Below are positions 43,951-53,133 of a DNA stretch of 64,000 nucleotides, in pieces. The stretch's first letter is position 1, and each line of letters starts with the position of its first letter. Under the pieces are notes generated by a model, which made no database searches, was not told the origin of the DNA, and worked only from the letters and a program-made list of their open reading frames with translations. A program made the position numbers and the translations under genes. The DNA comes from Bin5 sp965232575 (GTDB lineage: Bacteria > Chloroflexota > Anaerolineae > Caldilineales > Caldilineaceae), in NCBI GenBank assembly GCA_965232575.1, contig CBDDPZ010000007.1, positions 620,001-684,000 on the forward strand, written 5' to 3'.

Positions 43951-44970
43951 CTAGTAGAACCATTCAACTTTTTCCGACCGGCCCGTCTGCGCCGAGATAA
44001 GTCCCGCTTCACAGACGGCGACGTTGTTCGCCCCGGCTTTTGACGTGATCGGGTTTTCGGCCTTCCCCTCCAGCAGGTCCAGGAAAGCCACCACCGAGCC
44101 GGCCCATCCGTGACCTCCTACCACGTTACCGGTAGAGGTATCCTCCAGCTCGACGGGCTCCTCGTCGCGGCGGTAAAGGCTGCCTTCCTTCAATGTACCG
44201 GTCAGCCCGTAGCTTTCGAAAAAGCCATGCCAGGTGGGCCCGGAACAGCCGCTGGTCACGTGACATTTGCCCAGTACGCCGTTGGCGAAGCGCATGATCA
44301 ATATGTAACAGTCCTCGCTGGGGAACTCGGGGACGCACTTTGCGCTGCTGTACATCGAAACCTCTTCGACCGGCGAATCGACCGCCCACAGCATCAGGTC
44401 GATGGGGTGGATGCCGCCGCCGAGGAGGATGTTCTGCGGGTTCTCGGCATCGATGCGCCAGGGCGTGTGATGCCTGCCGTGGGGCCAGTACCAGGCGGTC
44501 ATGTCGTGTATATAGTCGCCCTGGATGAAGAAGGGTTCGCCGATTTCGCCGGCCTTGGTCGCTAGGACCATTTCCCGCCAGGGGTAGACGTAGCGCATGG
44601 TCTGGTCGGTCATCACGTGGAGGCCGGTGCGTTCCTCGACTTCGATCATGCGGCGGGCGTCGGCGACGCTGGTTGCGAAGGGCTTTTCGACGAGGGCGTG
44701 GCAGCCGCGTTCGAGGGCCGTGATGGTCTGCTCGGCGTGCAGGTGGTCGGGCCCGGCGACGACGACGGCGTCCGGGTTGGTCTCGCCGAGCAGTTTCTCG
44801 TAGTCGGTGCTGGCGGCGGCGTTGGGATATTTGTCGAGGGCTTCTTCCAGCTGCGTGCCTACGGGATCGAAGAGACCGACGATTTCGCCGCGGCCGTCGG
44901 CGGTGGCGACATGGGCGCAGTGGAGGCCGGCTCCTCCTGAGCCGCAGATCAGGAATTTCACTGGCGGCAT
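43951..44970 (-). CDS. Gfo/Idh/MocA-family oxidoreductase (type A)
   Basis: This 339-residue NAD(P)-dependent oxidoreductase starts at the ATG at 44970; a TTG 36 bases upstream lacks support. It has FLICGSGGAGLHCAHVATADGRGEI, VVVAGPDHLHAEQTI and ALVEKPFATSVADA with the catalytic lysine. It is the paralogue of the enzyme at 30103-31134. It lies directly downstream of the type B enzyme at 45044-46105, so the two are likely co-expressed and may act in successive steps. Confidence 0.92.
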   Translation of the reverse strand: MPPVKFLICGSGGAGLHCAHVATADGRGEIVGLFDPVGTQLEEALDKYPNAAASTDYEKLLGETNPDAVVVAGPDHLHAEQTITALERGCHALVEKPFATSVADARRMIEVEERTGLHVMTDQTMRYVYPWREMVLATKAGEIGEPFFIQGDYIHDMTAWYWPHGRHHTPWRIDAENPQNILLGGGIHPIDLMLWAVDSPVEEVSMYSSAKCVPEFPSEDCYILIMRFANGVLGKCHVTSGCSGPTWHGFFESYGLTGTLKEGSLYRRDEEPVELEDTSTGNVVGGHGWAGSVVAFLDLLEGKAENPITSKAGANNVAVCEAGLISAQTGRSEKVEWFY

Positions 44971-45043
44971 TCCTCTATGTCCCCCTATTCCGTTGCTGTA
45001 TGACAATTACTATGGCTGTGACTACTATGGCTGCGACTCCTGA

Positions 45044-46105
45044 TCAGAAATCGTTGAACACATCTACGGCATTGCCCGTGCGGATTGATTCCCAGGCGGC
45101 GACGCCGGCGGCGACCGACTTGGCGCCGTCGAGCACGCCGGGAGAAGGATCCTTGTCGTTGTCCAGGCAGTCCTGGAAGTGGCGCATGTAGCGGATCACC
45201 GTCGCGCCGTGTCCATAGGCGCTGAGATCGGTCTCGGCGTCGTAGGGCGTCGTCTCCACGCCCTCTTCGATTTTTTCGTCCAGCACGACGCGGATTTCGC
45301 CCGGCTCGTTGTCAGTGTACTCCCCTTGCAGGCTGCCTTTGGTCCCGTAGACGCCGTACTGCATCATCGGCAGAGGCGGATGGACGATGCCGTAGAGGCC
45401 CGACACGCGGCCGATGACGCCGGACGTGAATTCGACGTTGAGGAAGAAGTTGTCGGGAATGGGGTAATCGGGGGTCAGGCCGCCCTTGTTGGCGATGGCG
45501 TGGACCCTCTTGATGTCGCCGCCGAAGGCGCGGATGACGTCGATGCTGTGCACGCAGCCGCCGAACATGAAGTCCTGGGGCATGTGCAGCCGCCACGGCG
45601 TAAAGTCGTAGATGGGGCGCATGTCGTGCAGATAGAAGCTCTCGAGGGCGATCAGTCTGCCCAGGTCCCCCTCATCGTAGCGCCTCTTGGCATCCAGAAA
45701 CTGGCGGTCGAAGCGCATCGTCTGCCCGACCAGAAACTTGGCGCCCGTCTCCCGCACCAGGTCGACCAGCGTCCTGGCGTCCTCCAGCTTCGTGACCATC
45801 GGCTTTGTGCACATCACGTGCTTGCCGTTCTGCAGCGCGCCGATACAGGATTCCGCGTGCAGGGCGTCGGGCGAGTAGACGCAGACTACGTCCACATCGT
45901 CGCGGCCGACAATGTCGCGATAATCTGTGCTCCAGTAGGGGATGTTGAACTGGCGGGCGGCCTGCTCCAGAACGTCGGGGCGGCGGGCGCAGGCGGCGGT
46001 GATCGTGTAACGCAGGTCCGGCTCGTCTTGCAGCATCGTCATGGTTGACGCCATGTTGGCGGGACCCATGCCGATAATGCCGAGGCGGATGGGAGAACCG
46101 TTCAT
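45044..46105 (-). CDS. Gfo/Idh/MocA-family oxidoreductase (type B)
   Basis: This 353-residue oxidoreductase has LGIIGMGPANMASTM, VCVYSPDALHAESCIGALQNGKHVM and CTKPMVTKLEDA (Lys kept in TKP). It is a paralogue of the enzyme at 37620-38648. It has a strong ribosome site (GGAGGCGT) and lies 74 bases upstream of the type A gene. Pairing with a type A enzyme here, but not in cassette 2, is a difference between the two duplicated modules. Confidence 0.92.
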   Translation of the reverse strand: MNGSPIRLGIIGMGPANMASTMTMLQDEPDLRYTITAACARRPDVLEQAARQFNIPYWSTDYRDIVGRDDVDVVCVYSPDALHAESCIGALQNGKHVMCTKPMVTKLEDARTLVDLVRETGAKFLVGQTMRFDRQFLDAKRRYDEGDLGRLIALESFYLHDMRPIYDFTPWRLHMPQDFMFGGCVHSIDVIRAFGGDIKRVHAIANKGGLTPDYPIPDNFFLNVEFTSGVIGRVSGLYGIVHPPLPMMQYGVYGTKGSLQGEYTDNEPGEIRVVLDEKIEEGVETTPYDAETDLSAYGHGATVIRYMRHFQDCLDNDKDPSPGVLDGAKSVAAGVAAWESIRTGNAVDVFNDF

Positions 46106-46310
46106 TTTTTACGCCTCCTCACAGAGTACATCTCTTCTATCCAGGTGGCTGCAACCCGAAAGGACTTTGAACATTTACCCAATTTGTTTCCCTCACGGCT
46201 GCACTTCCGTATTTGCTAATTACTCAGTTTCTTTGTTGGAAGTCTTTTGCCCGAAAAATGCCGGAAAACGAGAGGCAATTGATCAGCATAAAGGTATATT
46301 TACATAAACT

Positions 46311-47453
46311 TCAGTTTGACGGTTTCCGGATCAATGGAGTAGCGGGTAAGTAGCTTCTTGCTGTAATTGATAAGGTTCTTAGACTATAGCTTGTCTCTAA
46401 GAAAATGCCACCGGAAATGTGTTGTGGACTTCTGTAGGGGTTCCCATTCGGACTGCTGGAATCTGAGTTGATAAAAGCAAATCCACTGCCACTCCCGTCT
46501 ATGGGCAAGTCCTCTTTACTCAAATGTCCGTTCCTAACCAACCACTCGACAACTCTCAGCAGTACTTCCGTCCAACTACTAATGAGCTGTGTTTCGTCAT
46601 TGTTGAATTCTATTGTGGTTGGTGGTTTCCGGTTTGTGACGTCGGAAATCTGGCTGAGCGGAGTCCAGTCGCCTGTGGAGGGCGGTGGACCTGGATCGAC
46701 TGCAGGTTTCGGGCCGATGGGGACCGGCCCGGGCGGTTCGGTCTGATCAGGAGCAGAATTGCGACGGGCCGCAACCTGTTCATTTACAAACTCGCCAAAT
46801 GCATCGCGCATCACAGGATGAAGCTCCTCCACGACTTTTTTGGTCAAGCTACCCGCATAGATAGGTTTCATTATAAAGCGTACAAAGTCATCTGTCGGAT
46901 CGATTCGTTCTTGGGCGAGTCGATTTTTAATTTCCTTGATATATTTCAGTCTGTAGGCTCTTTCAACGATTTTGGCTTCTCCAAATTTCGACTTGGTGAA
47001 CTGTTTCAGTTCCTCGACCTGCGACTCGGTAAACTGTAGCATGTTGAACTCGAAGAATGGCTTGGAGTCCATCTTGTATCGTTGATCCAGGTCGGAGAAG
47101 AACCAGTAGGTGATCCCGTCGGTCAGGACGCCGAATCTTGTATCCGTAGTTGTAAAATACCTGAGAAGTTGGGAAACCGATCCTGTATTCAAAGTGCTCC
47201 CATACGCCTTACACTCGACCAAGATAGCAGGTTTGCCACTGCAGATCAACGCGTAATCGACTTTCTCTCCTCGTTTGAGTCCCACATCTGCCGTGTATTC
47301 CGGAATGACTTCGGTAGGATCATGGTAGTCATAGCCCAACATCTTAATAAATGGGAGGACAAGAGAGTTTTTTGTCGCTTCCTCAGAATCGAGATGTCCA
47401 ATTCTTTCGACACACTTTTTTGAGTGAGCCTTTACTTCGTCAATGAATCGCAT
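46311..47453 (-). CDS. Orphan type I restriction HsdR N-terminal-like PD-(D/E)xK protein
   Basis: This 380-residue protein starts at the ATG at 47453 after AGGAGACACC. The HSDR_N fold is clear: TKNSLVLPFIKMLGYD, then VDYALICSGKPAILVECKAYG giving the catalytic set Asp66, Glu80 and Lys82, and TDTRFGVLTDGITYWFFSDLD. There is no helicase domain, and no hsdM or hsdS nearby. A proline-rich linker leads to a C-terminal domain (LLRVVEWLVRNGHLSKEDLPI...). Stand-alone HSDR_N proteins are widespread but poorly understood. It lies between duplicated sugar-use modules. Confidence 0.85.
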   Translation of the reverse strand: MRFIDEVKAHSKKCVERIGHLDSEEATKNSLVLPFIKMLGYDYHDPTEVIPEYTADVGLKRGEKVDYALICSGKPAILVECKAYGSTLNTGSVSQLLRYFTTTDTRFGVLTDGITYWFFSDLDQRYKMDSKPFFEFNMLQFTESQVEELKQFTKSKFGEAKIVERAYRLKYIKEIKNRLAQERIDPTDDFVRFIMKPIYAGSLTKKVVEELHPVMRDAFGEFVNEQVAARRNSAPDQTEPPGPVPIGPKPAVDPGPPPSTGDWTPLSQISDVTNRKPPTTIEFNNDETQLISSWTEVLLRVVEWLVRNGHLSKEDLPIDGSGSGFAFINSDSSSPNGNPYRSPQHISGGIFLETSYSLRTLSITARSYLPATPLIRKPSN

Positions 47454-47641
47454 GGTGTCTCCTGTGAGTAGGCAAATGTGCCTACTACCGACATGACAAA
47501 ACACCCGAGAGGCGAGGTTACAGAGATTACTTCTCCCTAGCAGTGTTTTATCTCACGGTAGGGTGCCATTTTGAGGAGGATCCTCTACACAGTCCTGGAA
47601 GGGCGTTTGTTCCGGGGTCTTTCACTTCTCACCATCGGGGA

Positions 47642-48535
47642 CTACCCCTTCAGCCCGGTCAACGCGATGCCGCGGACGAAGTTTTTCTGGAAGATGAGGA
47701 AGACGATGAGTGGGGGGATGGAGACGAGGACGGAGCCGGCCATGACGGCCTGGTAGTCGGTGCCGCCGAAGCGGTTGGCCATGCGGGCGATGATGAGGGG
47801 GAGGGTGAGCTTTTTTTCTTCGTTGAGGATGACGAGGGGCCAGAGGTAGGCGTTGAAGGCGCCGAGGAAGACGAAGATGGCGAGGGCAGAGAGGATGGGT
47901 TTGGTGAGGGGGAGGATGATGTTGCGGTAGATGCCGAAGTCGCCGCTGCCGTCGATTTTGGCGGCGTCGTAGAGCTCGCGGGGGATGCCGTAGACGAACT
48001 GGCGGCAGAGGAAGACGCCGAAGGAGGAGAAGATGCTGGGCACCCAGACGCCCCAGAGCGAGTTGAGCAGGTTCAGCTCGCGCATGACGATGTAGAGGGG
48101 GATGAGAAGTGTGAGGAAGGGGACCATGGTGGTGGAGAGGACGAAGTAGAAGAGGTAGTCGCGGCCGGGGAACTCGAGGCGGGCGAAGATGAAGCCGCCC
48201 ATGGATGACGTGATGAGGACGCTGATGACGGTGCCGGTGGTGACGATGATGCTGTTGACATAGGCGATGGGGAGGTTGGCGCGGGTGGGGTCCATCACCA
48301 TGAGGTAGGCGTCGAGGGTCCACTTTTTGGGCAGGAGCGATACGGGCAGGCTGACGATGTCGGCGCCGGTCTTGAAGGAGGAGAAGAGGAGCCAGATGAA
48401 GGGGTAGAACATGGCGAAGCTGAAGAACGCCAGGATGAGAAATACGACCGCTTTTGTCCACCTGCCTGAGATGAGCCAGCGCCGAATGGGAGAAATGGGT
48501 GTGGGATGGATGGGTGTGTCAGCGGTTGTGGCCAT
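47642..48535 (-). CDS. Carbohydrate ABC transporter permease, MalG-like (cassette 3)
   Basis: This 297-residue permease starts at the ATG at 48535, five bases after the MalF-like stop. The frame is open further upstream but there it only reads antiparallel to the permease frame. EAA loop LYDAAKIDGSGDFGIYRNIILPLT and C-terminus RGIALTGLKG are typical. It is the paralogue of the cassette 2 MalG-like protein. Confidence 0.93.
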   Translation of the reverse strand: MATTADTPIHPTPISPIRRWLISGRWTKAVVFLILAFFSFAMFYPFIWLLFSSFKTGADIVSLPVSLLPKKWTLDAYLMVMDPTRANLPIAYVNSIIVTTGTVISVLITSSMGGFIFARLEFPGRDYLFYFVLSTTMVPFLTLLIPLYIVMRELNLLNSLWGVWVPSIFSSFGVFLCRQFVYGIPRELYDAAKIDGSGDFGIYRNIILPLTKPILSALAIFVFLGAFNAYLWPLVILNEEKKLTLPLIIARMANRFGGTDYQAVMAGSVLVSIPPLIVFLIFQKNFVRGIALTGLKG

Positions 48536-48540
48536 TTGTC

Positions 48541-49488
48541 TCAATGTTCCCATTCGATCCGCCAGCGGCGGAGTTGGAAGACGGTCGCGCCGAGCAGCAT
48601 GACGAAAATGATCAGCGAGACGGCCGCGCCGTAGCCGAGGTTGAGGGCGCGGAAGCCCAACTCGTAAGTGTAGAGGGCGAGTGTGCGTGTGCTGAATCCC
48701 GGTCCCGGAATGAGGAAGAAGGCCTCGAACATCTGCACCGTGCCGATGACGCTGACGACCATCTGGTAGACCAGGACCGGGCGGATCAGCGGCAGAGTGA
48801 TGCGGAAGAAGGACTGCCAGAAGCCGGCGCCGTCGAGGCGGGCGGCTTCGAAAAGACTCTCCGGCACGTCGTTTATGCCGGCGAGAAAGAGGACGATACC
48901 GGTGCCGAGGTGCGCCCAGATGATGACGACGGTGATGGCCCAGAGGGCCTGTTGCGGGCTGGCCAGGAAGGGCTGCTCGGGCAGGCCGACGCTGCTGAGC
49001 AGGGTGTTGAAGGCGCCGCCGGTGGGGCGGTAGAGCCAGCGCCAGAGGTAGAGGGAGACCACCAAGGGCGTGATCACGGGCAGGTAGTAGAGGGAGAGGT
49101 AGATGTTCTGCCACTTGCCCAGGATCTGGCTCAGGGCCAAGGCGAAGAGCAGGGCGATGGTGAGGCCAAGGCTGATTTCGACGACCGAAAACAGGACCGT
49201 TTTTTCCAATGCTTGCCAGAAGTACTGGTCGGTAAAGGCTTTGGTGAAGTTGCGCAGGCCGACGAATTTGGGATTGGTGATGAAGTCCCAGTTCTGGAAG
49301 GCGAGCCAGATGCCGGTGCCGAAAGGGATGATGAAGATGATGGTATAGAAGATGAGGATGGCGGCGGAGTAGATGAGCGCGAAGGGGCTGGCGCGGCGGA
49401 AGCGCCGCCAGACGCTGTCACGGCGGGCGGAGGGCAGTTGCGGCAACGTTTGACCACCGGAGACGGGGTGATCCTGCAACGTAGTCAT
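48541..49488 (-). CDS. Carbohydrate ABC transporter permease, MalF-like (cassette 3)
   Basis: This 315-residue permease has EAA loop LFEAARLDGAGFWQSFFRITLPLI, six predicted helices and the end LRRWRIEWEH. It shares the GPGFSTRTLALYTYELGFRALNLGYGAAVS block with the cassette 2 MalF-like protein. It follows the binding-protein gene by 73 bases that contain a 13-bp perfect hairpin. Confidence 0.94.
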   Translation of the reverse strand: MTTLQDHPVSGGQTLPQLPSARRDSVWRRFRRASPFALIYSAAILIFYTIIFIIPFGTGIWLAFQNWDFITNPKFVGLRNFTKAFTDQYFWQALEKTVLFSVVEISLGLTIALLFALALSQILGKWQNIYLSLYYLPVITPLVVSLYLWRWLYRPTGGAFNTLLSSVGLPEQPFLASPQQALWAITVVIIWAHLGTGIVLFLAGINDVPESLFEAARLDGAGFWQSFFRITLPLIRPVLVYQMVVSVIGTVQMFEAFFLIPGPGFSTRTLALYTYELGFRALNLGYGAAVSLIIFVMLLGATVFQLRRWRIEWEH

Positions 49489-49510
49489 ACTTTAGTTTCC
49501 GCTGGTTCGC

Positions 49511-49540
49511 GGGCGCCGCGTACCCGTGTACGCGGCGCCC
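49511..49540 (-). terminator. Very stable hairpin between binding-protein and MalF-like genes (cassette 3)
   Basis: A perfect 13-bp stem (49511-49523 with 49528-49540, GGGCGCCGCGTAC arm) closes a 4-base loop, 21 bases after the binding-protein stop. No T-run follows, so mRNA protection or partial termination is likelier than complete termination. Confidence 0.65.
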
Positions 49541-49561
49541 TCTCAGACTGTATTTGTGAGG

Positions 49562-50902
49562 TCAGGCTGCCAGACGTTCTCTGGCCTGGTCTTCCTGCTC
49601 CTGCAGGTAGGCGTCCATGGCGTGCAGCGCATCATGGATGCTGATTTCCTGGCGCATGGCGCGGTCGAACTCGGCTGCGGCCGGGCCTTGCTGGGCGACG
49701 TGATCCTGGGGATAGCGTGCGTAGGGCCACATGCCCTCGGCGACGCGCTTGGAGACGAGGCCGTACTTGACATCGCCGATGCCGGGATCGTTGTATACGC
49801 CCTTTGAGGGCACGACGCCGGAGTAGAAGTCGAGGGCCTGGAGGAGGGCGCCGTTGCTGACGATGAGCAGGGCGAAGTCGACGGCGGCATCCAGCTTGGC
49901 GGCGTCCTCGGCCAGCCGCTTGGAAAGCCCGTAACCGGCGACATGCTGCGGGTAGAGAACGTAATCGACAGCGTTTGCGAGGGGCGGCGTGACGATGTTG
50001 TCGGCCGGGACGTCGGCCACGTCGGTCATGACGCTCATGGTCCAGGCGCCGTTGCCCCAGATGGAGACGAGCTGCTGGGTGCAGGCCTCGTATTCGCTGG
50101 TGAAGAGCTCGAAGTCGACGGTATTGTGGACCCAGTAGATGTCGTGCAGGATCTGGGCGGCGGCTTCGCCCACCTCGCTGTCGTGGGACCAGACGCCGGT
50201 CTCCTTATCGAAGAAGTCCCCGCCGAGCTGCCAGATCAGGGTCCAGAGCAGCTGATATTGGGAGCTGGCAATCGAGTACCCTGAGCGGGTGACTTTGCCC
50301 TCGTCGTTCTTCTGCGTCATGGCAACGCCGGCCTCAATCACTTCTTCGTAGGTGCCGAAGTTGAGGTAATCGACGCCGGCTTCGTCGCAGTGGTCCATGT
50401 TGACGGTCATGGCGGCGCCGCGGATGCCGGCGAGCCAGGGCAGGTAGTAGACCTTGTTGCCGGGCACTTCGACGGCCTGGAAGGCGGCCGGCCACATCTT
50501 TTCTTCGAGCTCTGCAGCGCCGCCGGCGGCGTCGGTGATATCGAGGAAGACGCGGGTGATGTCGGTGGCGACGACCCAGTCGGTGTACATCATCATGACG
50601 TCGCCTTCGGTGCCGGAGGCGATGGAGGGCAGCATCTTGTTGAGCAGGTCGCCGTAGCCGATGGCCTGGAGGTCGACGGTAACGTTTTCGTGGTCCTTCT
50701 CAAACTCGGGCTGGACCCATCCCATGATGCGGTTGGCGCCGTCCCAGTCCTGGTACCAGACGACGAGATCGATGGGTTCTTCCATTGCGTCGGAAGCCCC
50801 TCCATCCATCTCTGTTGCTACGGGGGCGCAGGCGGCCAACATGGCAGCGGCGCCCAAACCGGCGCTCACTTTGAGAAACTGGCGGCGACTTGTCTGTTGC
50901 AT
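49562..50902 (-). CDS. Carbohydrate ABC transporter substrate-binding protein, Tat lipoprotein (cassette 3)
   Basis: This 446-residue binding protein has a leader with Arg6-Arg7 (SRRQFLKVSAG) and lipobox LAAC (Cys25). The mature part DLVVWYQDWDGANRIMGW and IGYGDLLNKMLPSIASGTEGD closely matches the cassette 2 protein. An ideal ribosome site (CAGGAGGAAAAG) precedes the ATG. It is first gene of its operon and the left boundary of the accessory-looking region that follows. Confidence 0.93.
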   Translation of the reverse strand: MQQTSRRQFLKVSAGLGAAAMLAACAPVATEMDGGASDAMEEPIDLVVWYQDWDGANRIMGWVQPEFEKDHENVTVDLQAIGYGDLLNKMLPSIASGTEGDVMMMYTDWVVATDITRVFLDITDAAGGAAELEEKMWPAAFQAVEVPGNKVYYLPWLAGIRGAAMTVNMDHCDEAGVDYLNFGTYEEVIEAGVAMTQKNDEGKVTRSGYSIASSQYQLLWTLIWQLGGDFFDKETGVWSHDSEVGEAAAQILHDIYWVHNTVDFELFTSEYEACTQQLVSIWGNGAWTMSVMTDVADVPADNIVTPPLANAVDYVLYPQHVAGYGLSKRLAEDAAKLDAAVDFALLIVSNGALLQALDFYSGVVPSKGVYNDPGIGDVKYGLVSKRVAEGMWPYARYPQDHVAQQGPAAAEFDRAMRQEISIHDALHAMDAYLQEQEDQARERLAA

Positions 50903-51257
50903 CTTTTCCTCCTGGAAGGCTGAATTGGATGGTTGCTACTGGAGTGGAATCAGGTGTTATCGCGTGGACTGTCCAGACTACAGAGCCCCTTTAGTCCTAC
51001 TGCCAGGTTGCCGCCGAGTGTCCGCAACGACAGTTCCTGCAACTGGCGAACAATGAACTGTGGAAAAAATGGGTTACGAATGCGGTGCAAGTGTGCCATC
51101 TATTCCTGAACAGTGTAGGCGTAGCGTTTCGCAATTGCGACTAAACATTCACCGACGGTCGGACAGTGTTCGGAGACTATAGATAGCCCTTTACCACTTT
51201 TCCGACCTGGACTGAGGGGACGGGGAGCAGTATAACACTGCGTCGGTAGTTGTCAAA
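50903..51257. other. Intergenic region upstream of cassette 3
   Basis: These 355 bases must contain the promoter for the minus-strand sugar-import operon, but I cannot point to a convincing -35/-10 pair. No gene, tRNA fold or repeat was recognised before the repeat copy that starts near 51258. Confidence 0.4.
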
Positions 51258-51590
51258 CTGACTTGGGAAAGCAGCGCATCCCTGAAAGGCGAGGAGAGGA
51301 GAGAGGAAAGAAAGAACGGCCCACTCACTTCTCACTCCTGGGGTTGGGGATGTTTCGCGTTTGCGTCTTGTGATAAACACACCGATCGATCCGAGGAGAA
51401 TTGCTTTTTGTTGATCCACTAAGGGCCACTAAGGGACGCGAAGAACTGCTTTTTTGATCCGCGGAGGACGCGGAGGGGCGCGGAGAACACCAAGGGCGTG
51501 TCGGATTTTCTTTGCTTGACGGCGCGGGCCTTCATGGATCAGCCGCACTTTGCTCCCGTAAATCGCTGTTCTGACAAACGTCAACGAGCC
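51258..51590 (+). repeat. MITE-like intergenic repeat, copy A (near full length)
   Basis: This roughly 330-base copy matches copy C (57577-57884) over nearly its whole length, including GGGGTTGGGGATGTTTC and CTTGTGATAAACACACCG, then direct sub-repeats of the CGCGGAGG type (51459-51492). Its right end is CTGACAAACGTCAACGAGCC. The left end (CTGACTTGGG) is a degraded form of the left terminus seen in copies C and D. It encodes no plausible protein. The 300 bases to the MFS start at 51892 show nothing else clear. Confidence 0.7.
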
Positions 51591-51891
51591 CTGCATCTTC
51601 AACGCCGACCAATACGCTCACCCACTTTTAGTGGGTTTTCCGGGCCGGTCCCGGACGTGAGCGCCCTCCCGAACCTGCGGGACCTGAATTTGTGTCGTCC
51701 TGAATTGAGGAGGGACTCCAGGGCAGGCACAAGGCCTGCTGGTCATGCTGGCGGCTGGGGATATGGAGAAGACAGCAAACCTGTTCGGCGTTGCTTTGAA
51801 GCCGGGCGCAGATGCTGTTAGAATTGCACTACGCACCAGGAAAGCCAGCGGCAGAATAAACCGGTTTACTTTTTCTGCCAGGAAAGAGCAG

Positions 51892-53133
51892 ATGAATCTC
51901 AGACGGCTCAGCGCGGTATCGTTCGGCCACATGGCCATCGACATACTGAACGCCTCGATCGCCATGATTCTGGCTGTTCTAGCGGTGCCTTTCAACATCA
52001 CAAATGCCCAGATCGGGCTGGGCGGGATGGCCTATGCGCTGATGGGCTCGCTGACACAGCCCTTTTTCGGTGTGCTGGCCGACCGTTTCGGCGGGCGCTG
52101 GCTCGGCGCGGTCGGGCTGCTGTGGACAGCTGTCTTCTATTACGCGGCCACCTTCTCGCAAAACTACTTCACGCTGATCACGCTGATGACCGTCGCCTCG
52201 CTGGGCAGCGGCGCGTTCCATCCCCAGGGCGCGATGAACGCGGGCGCTGCGGGCGGTCACAAGGCTACGACCGGGACCTCTGTCTTTTTTCTGCTGGGGC
52301 AGATGGGGTTGGCCCTGGGACCGATGATCGCCGGCGTCCTGTTGGAAGAGATCTGGATGCTGGGCCCGCGCATCATGGCGATCGCGACGCTCCCGTTCGT
52401 TGTGTGGATGGCCTTTGGGCTGCGTAAGCCGCTGGTGCGCGTTGAGGAGGAGTCGCCGCGGCCGGCAACGCTCGAGCAGCGGCGGCGGCTGCAACAACGA
52501 ATTTCGCGCGCTCGCACGGTATCCAACCGAGTTTCCCAACCTAACAGGCGCTGGGTGGCGCTGACGGCCTTCGCGGTGCTGGTGGCGTTGCGGGCTTCCG
52601 TTCATCAGATTTTCTATGGGATGCTGCCCAAATACTTCGCGGACCTGGGCTTTTCACCGACACAGTTCGGTTTCATGGTCGGGGTGCCCAGCGTGGCGAT
52701 CGCGCTTGGCTCGATGTCCGGGGGCATCTTGGGCGATCGCTATGACCAGCCCAAGATTCTTCTGTGGTCGCTCCTGGCCGCGACACCCTTTTCCTGGCTG
52801 ATGCTCGACATCGTCTATGGTTGGGTATTCTTCCCGCTGGCCTTCGCCGCCGGCTTCCTCGTCGGTATTCCGCACAGCATTCTGGTGGTCATGGCCCAGA
52901 GGTTCCTGCCGAACAGGCAGGGGTTGGCGAGCGGCGCTATCCTTGGCTTCACCTTTGCCTCGGGCGCGTTGGGGATGGGTTTGGCCGGCCCGATCGCCGA
53001 CCACTACACTCTCTCAGGGGTTATGCACGTTGTCGCGGTGATGCCGCTGTTTGCGGCGCTGTGTGCTGTGTTTTTGCGTACGCGTATGGCGACGGCGCTG
53101 CCTATGGCGCCGGCAGCGGGGTCGGCGGACTGA
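51892..53133 (+). CDS. MFS transporter, fosmidomycin-resistance (FSR)-like subfamily
   Basis: This 413-residue transporter with about twelve membrane segments starts at the ATG at 51892, which has AGGA eight bases upstream. Upstream in-frame codons run into repeat-flanking sequence. FSR-like marks are LSAVSFGHMAIDILNASIAM at the start and GSGAFHPQGAMNAGA in the first half. A basic cytoplasmic loop lies between helices 6 and 7 (RRRLQQRISRARTVSNR). It probably exports a small molecule or antibiotic. Confidence 0.85.
   Translation: MNLRRLSAVSFGHMAIDILNASIAMILAVLAVPFNITNAQIGLGGMAYALMGSLTQPFFGVLADRFGGRWLGAVGLLWTAVFYYAATFSQNYFTLITLMTVASLGSGAFHPQGAMNAGAAGGHKATTGTSVFFLLGQMGLALGPMIAGVLLEEIWMLGPRIMAIATLPFVVWMAFGLRKPLVRVEEESPRPATLEQRRRLQQRISRARTVSNRVSQPNRRWVALTAFAVLVALRASVHQIFYGMLPKYFADLGFSPTQFGFMVGVPSVAIALGSMSGGILGDRYDQPKILLWSLLAATPFSWLMLDIVYGWVFFPLAFAAGFLVGIPHSILVVMAQRFLPNRQGLASGAILGFTFASGALGMGLAGPIADHYTLSGVMHVVAVMPLFAALCAVFLRTRMATALPMAPAAGSAD

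Noticed and set aside
48536..49114. Possible N-terminal extension of the cassette 3 MalG-like permease
   Set aside because: The frame is open upstream of 48535, but the extra residues are an out-of-frame reading of the MalF-like gene (His/Arg/Pro-rich). The ATG at 48535 aligns with other MalG starts.
51459..51492. Short direct repeats of the CGCGGAGG type as a possible CRISPR or VNTR
   Set aside because: Unit spacing is irregular and there are no spacers. The repeats are internal parts of the dispersed MITE-like element.
51745..51891. Upstream start for the MFS transporter
   Set aside because: The first 49 codons are hydrophilic and unlike the family, and lie in repeat-flanking DNA. The ATG at 51892 has a ribosome site and begins the first helix correctly.
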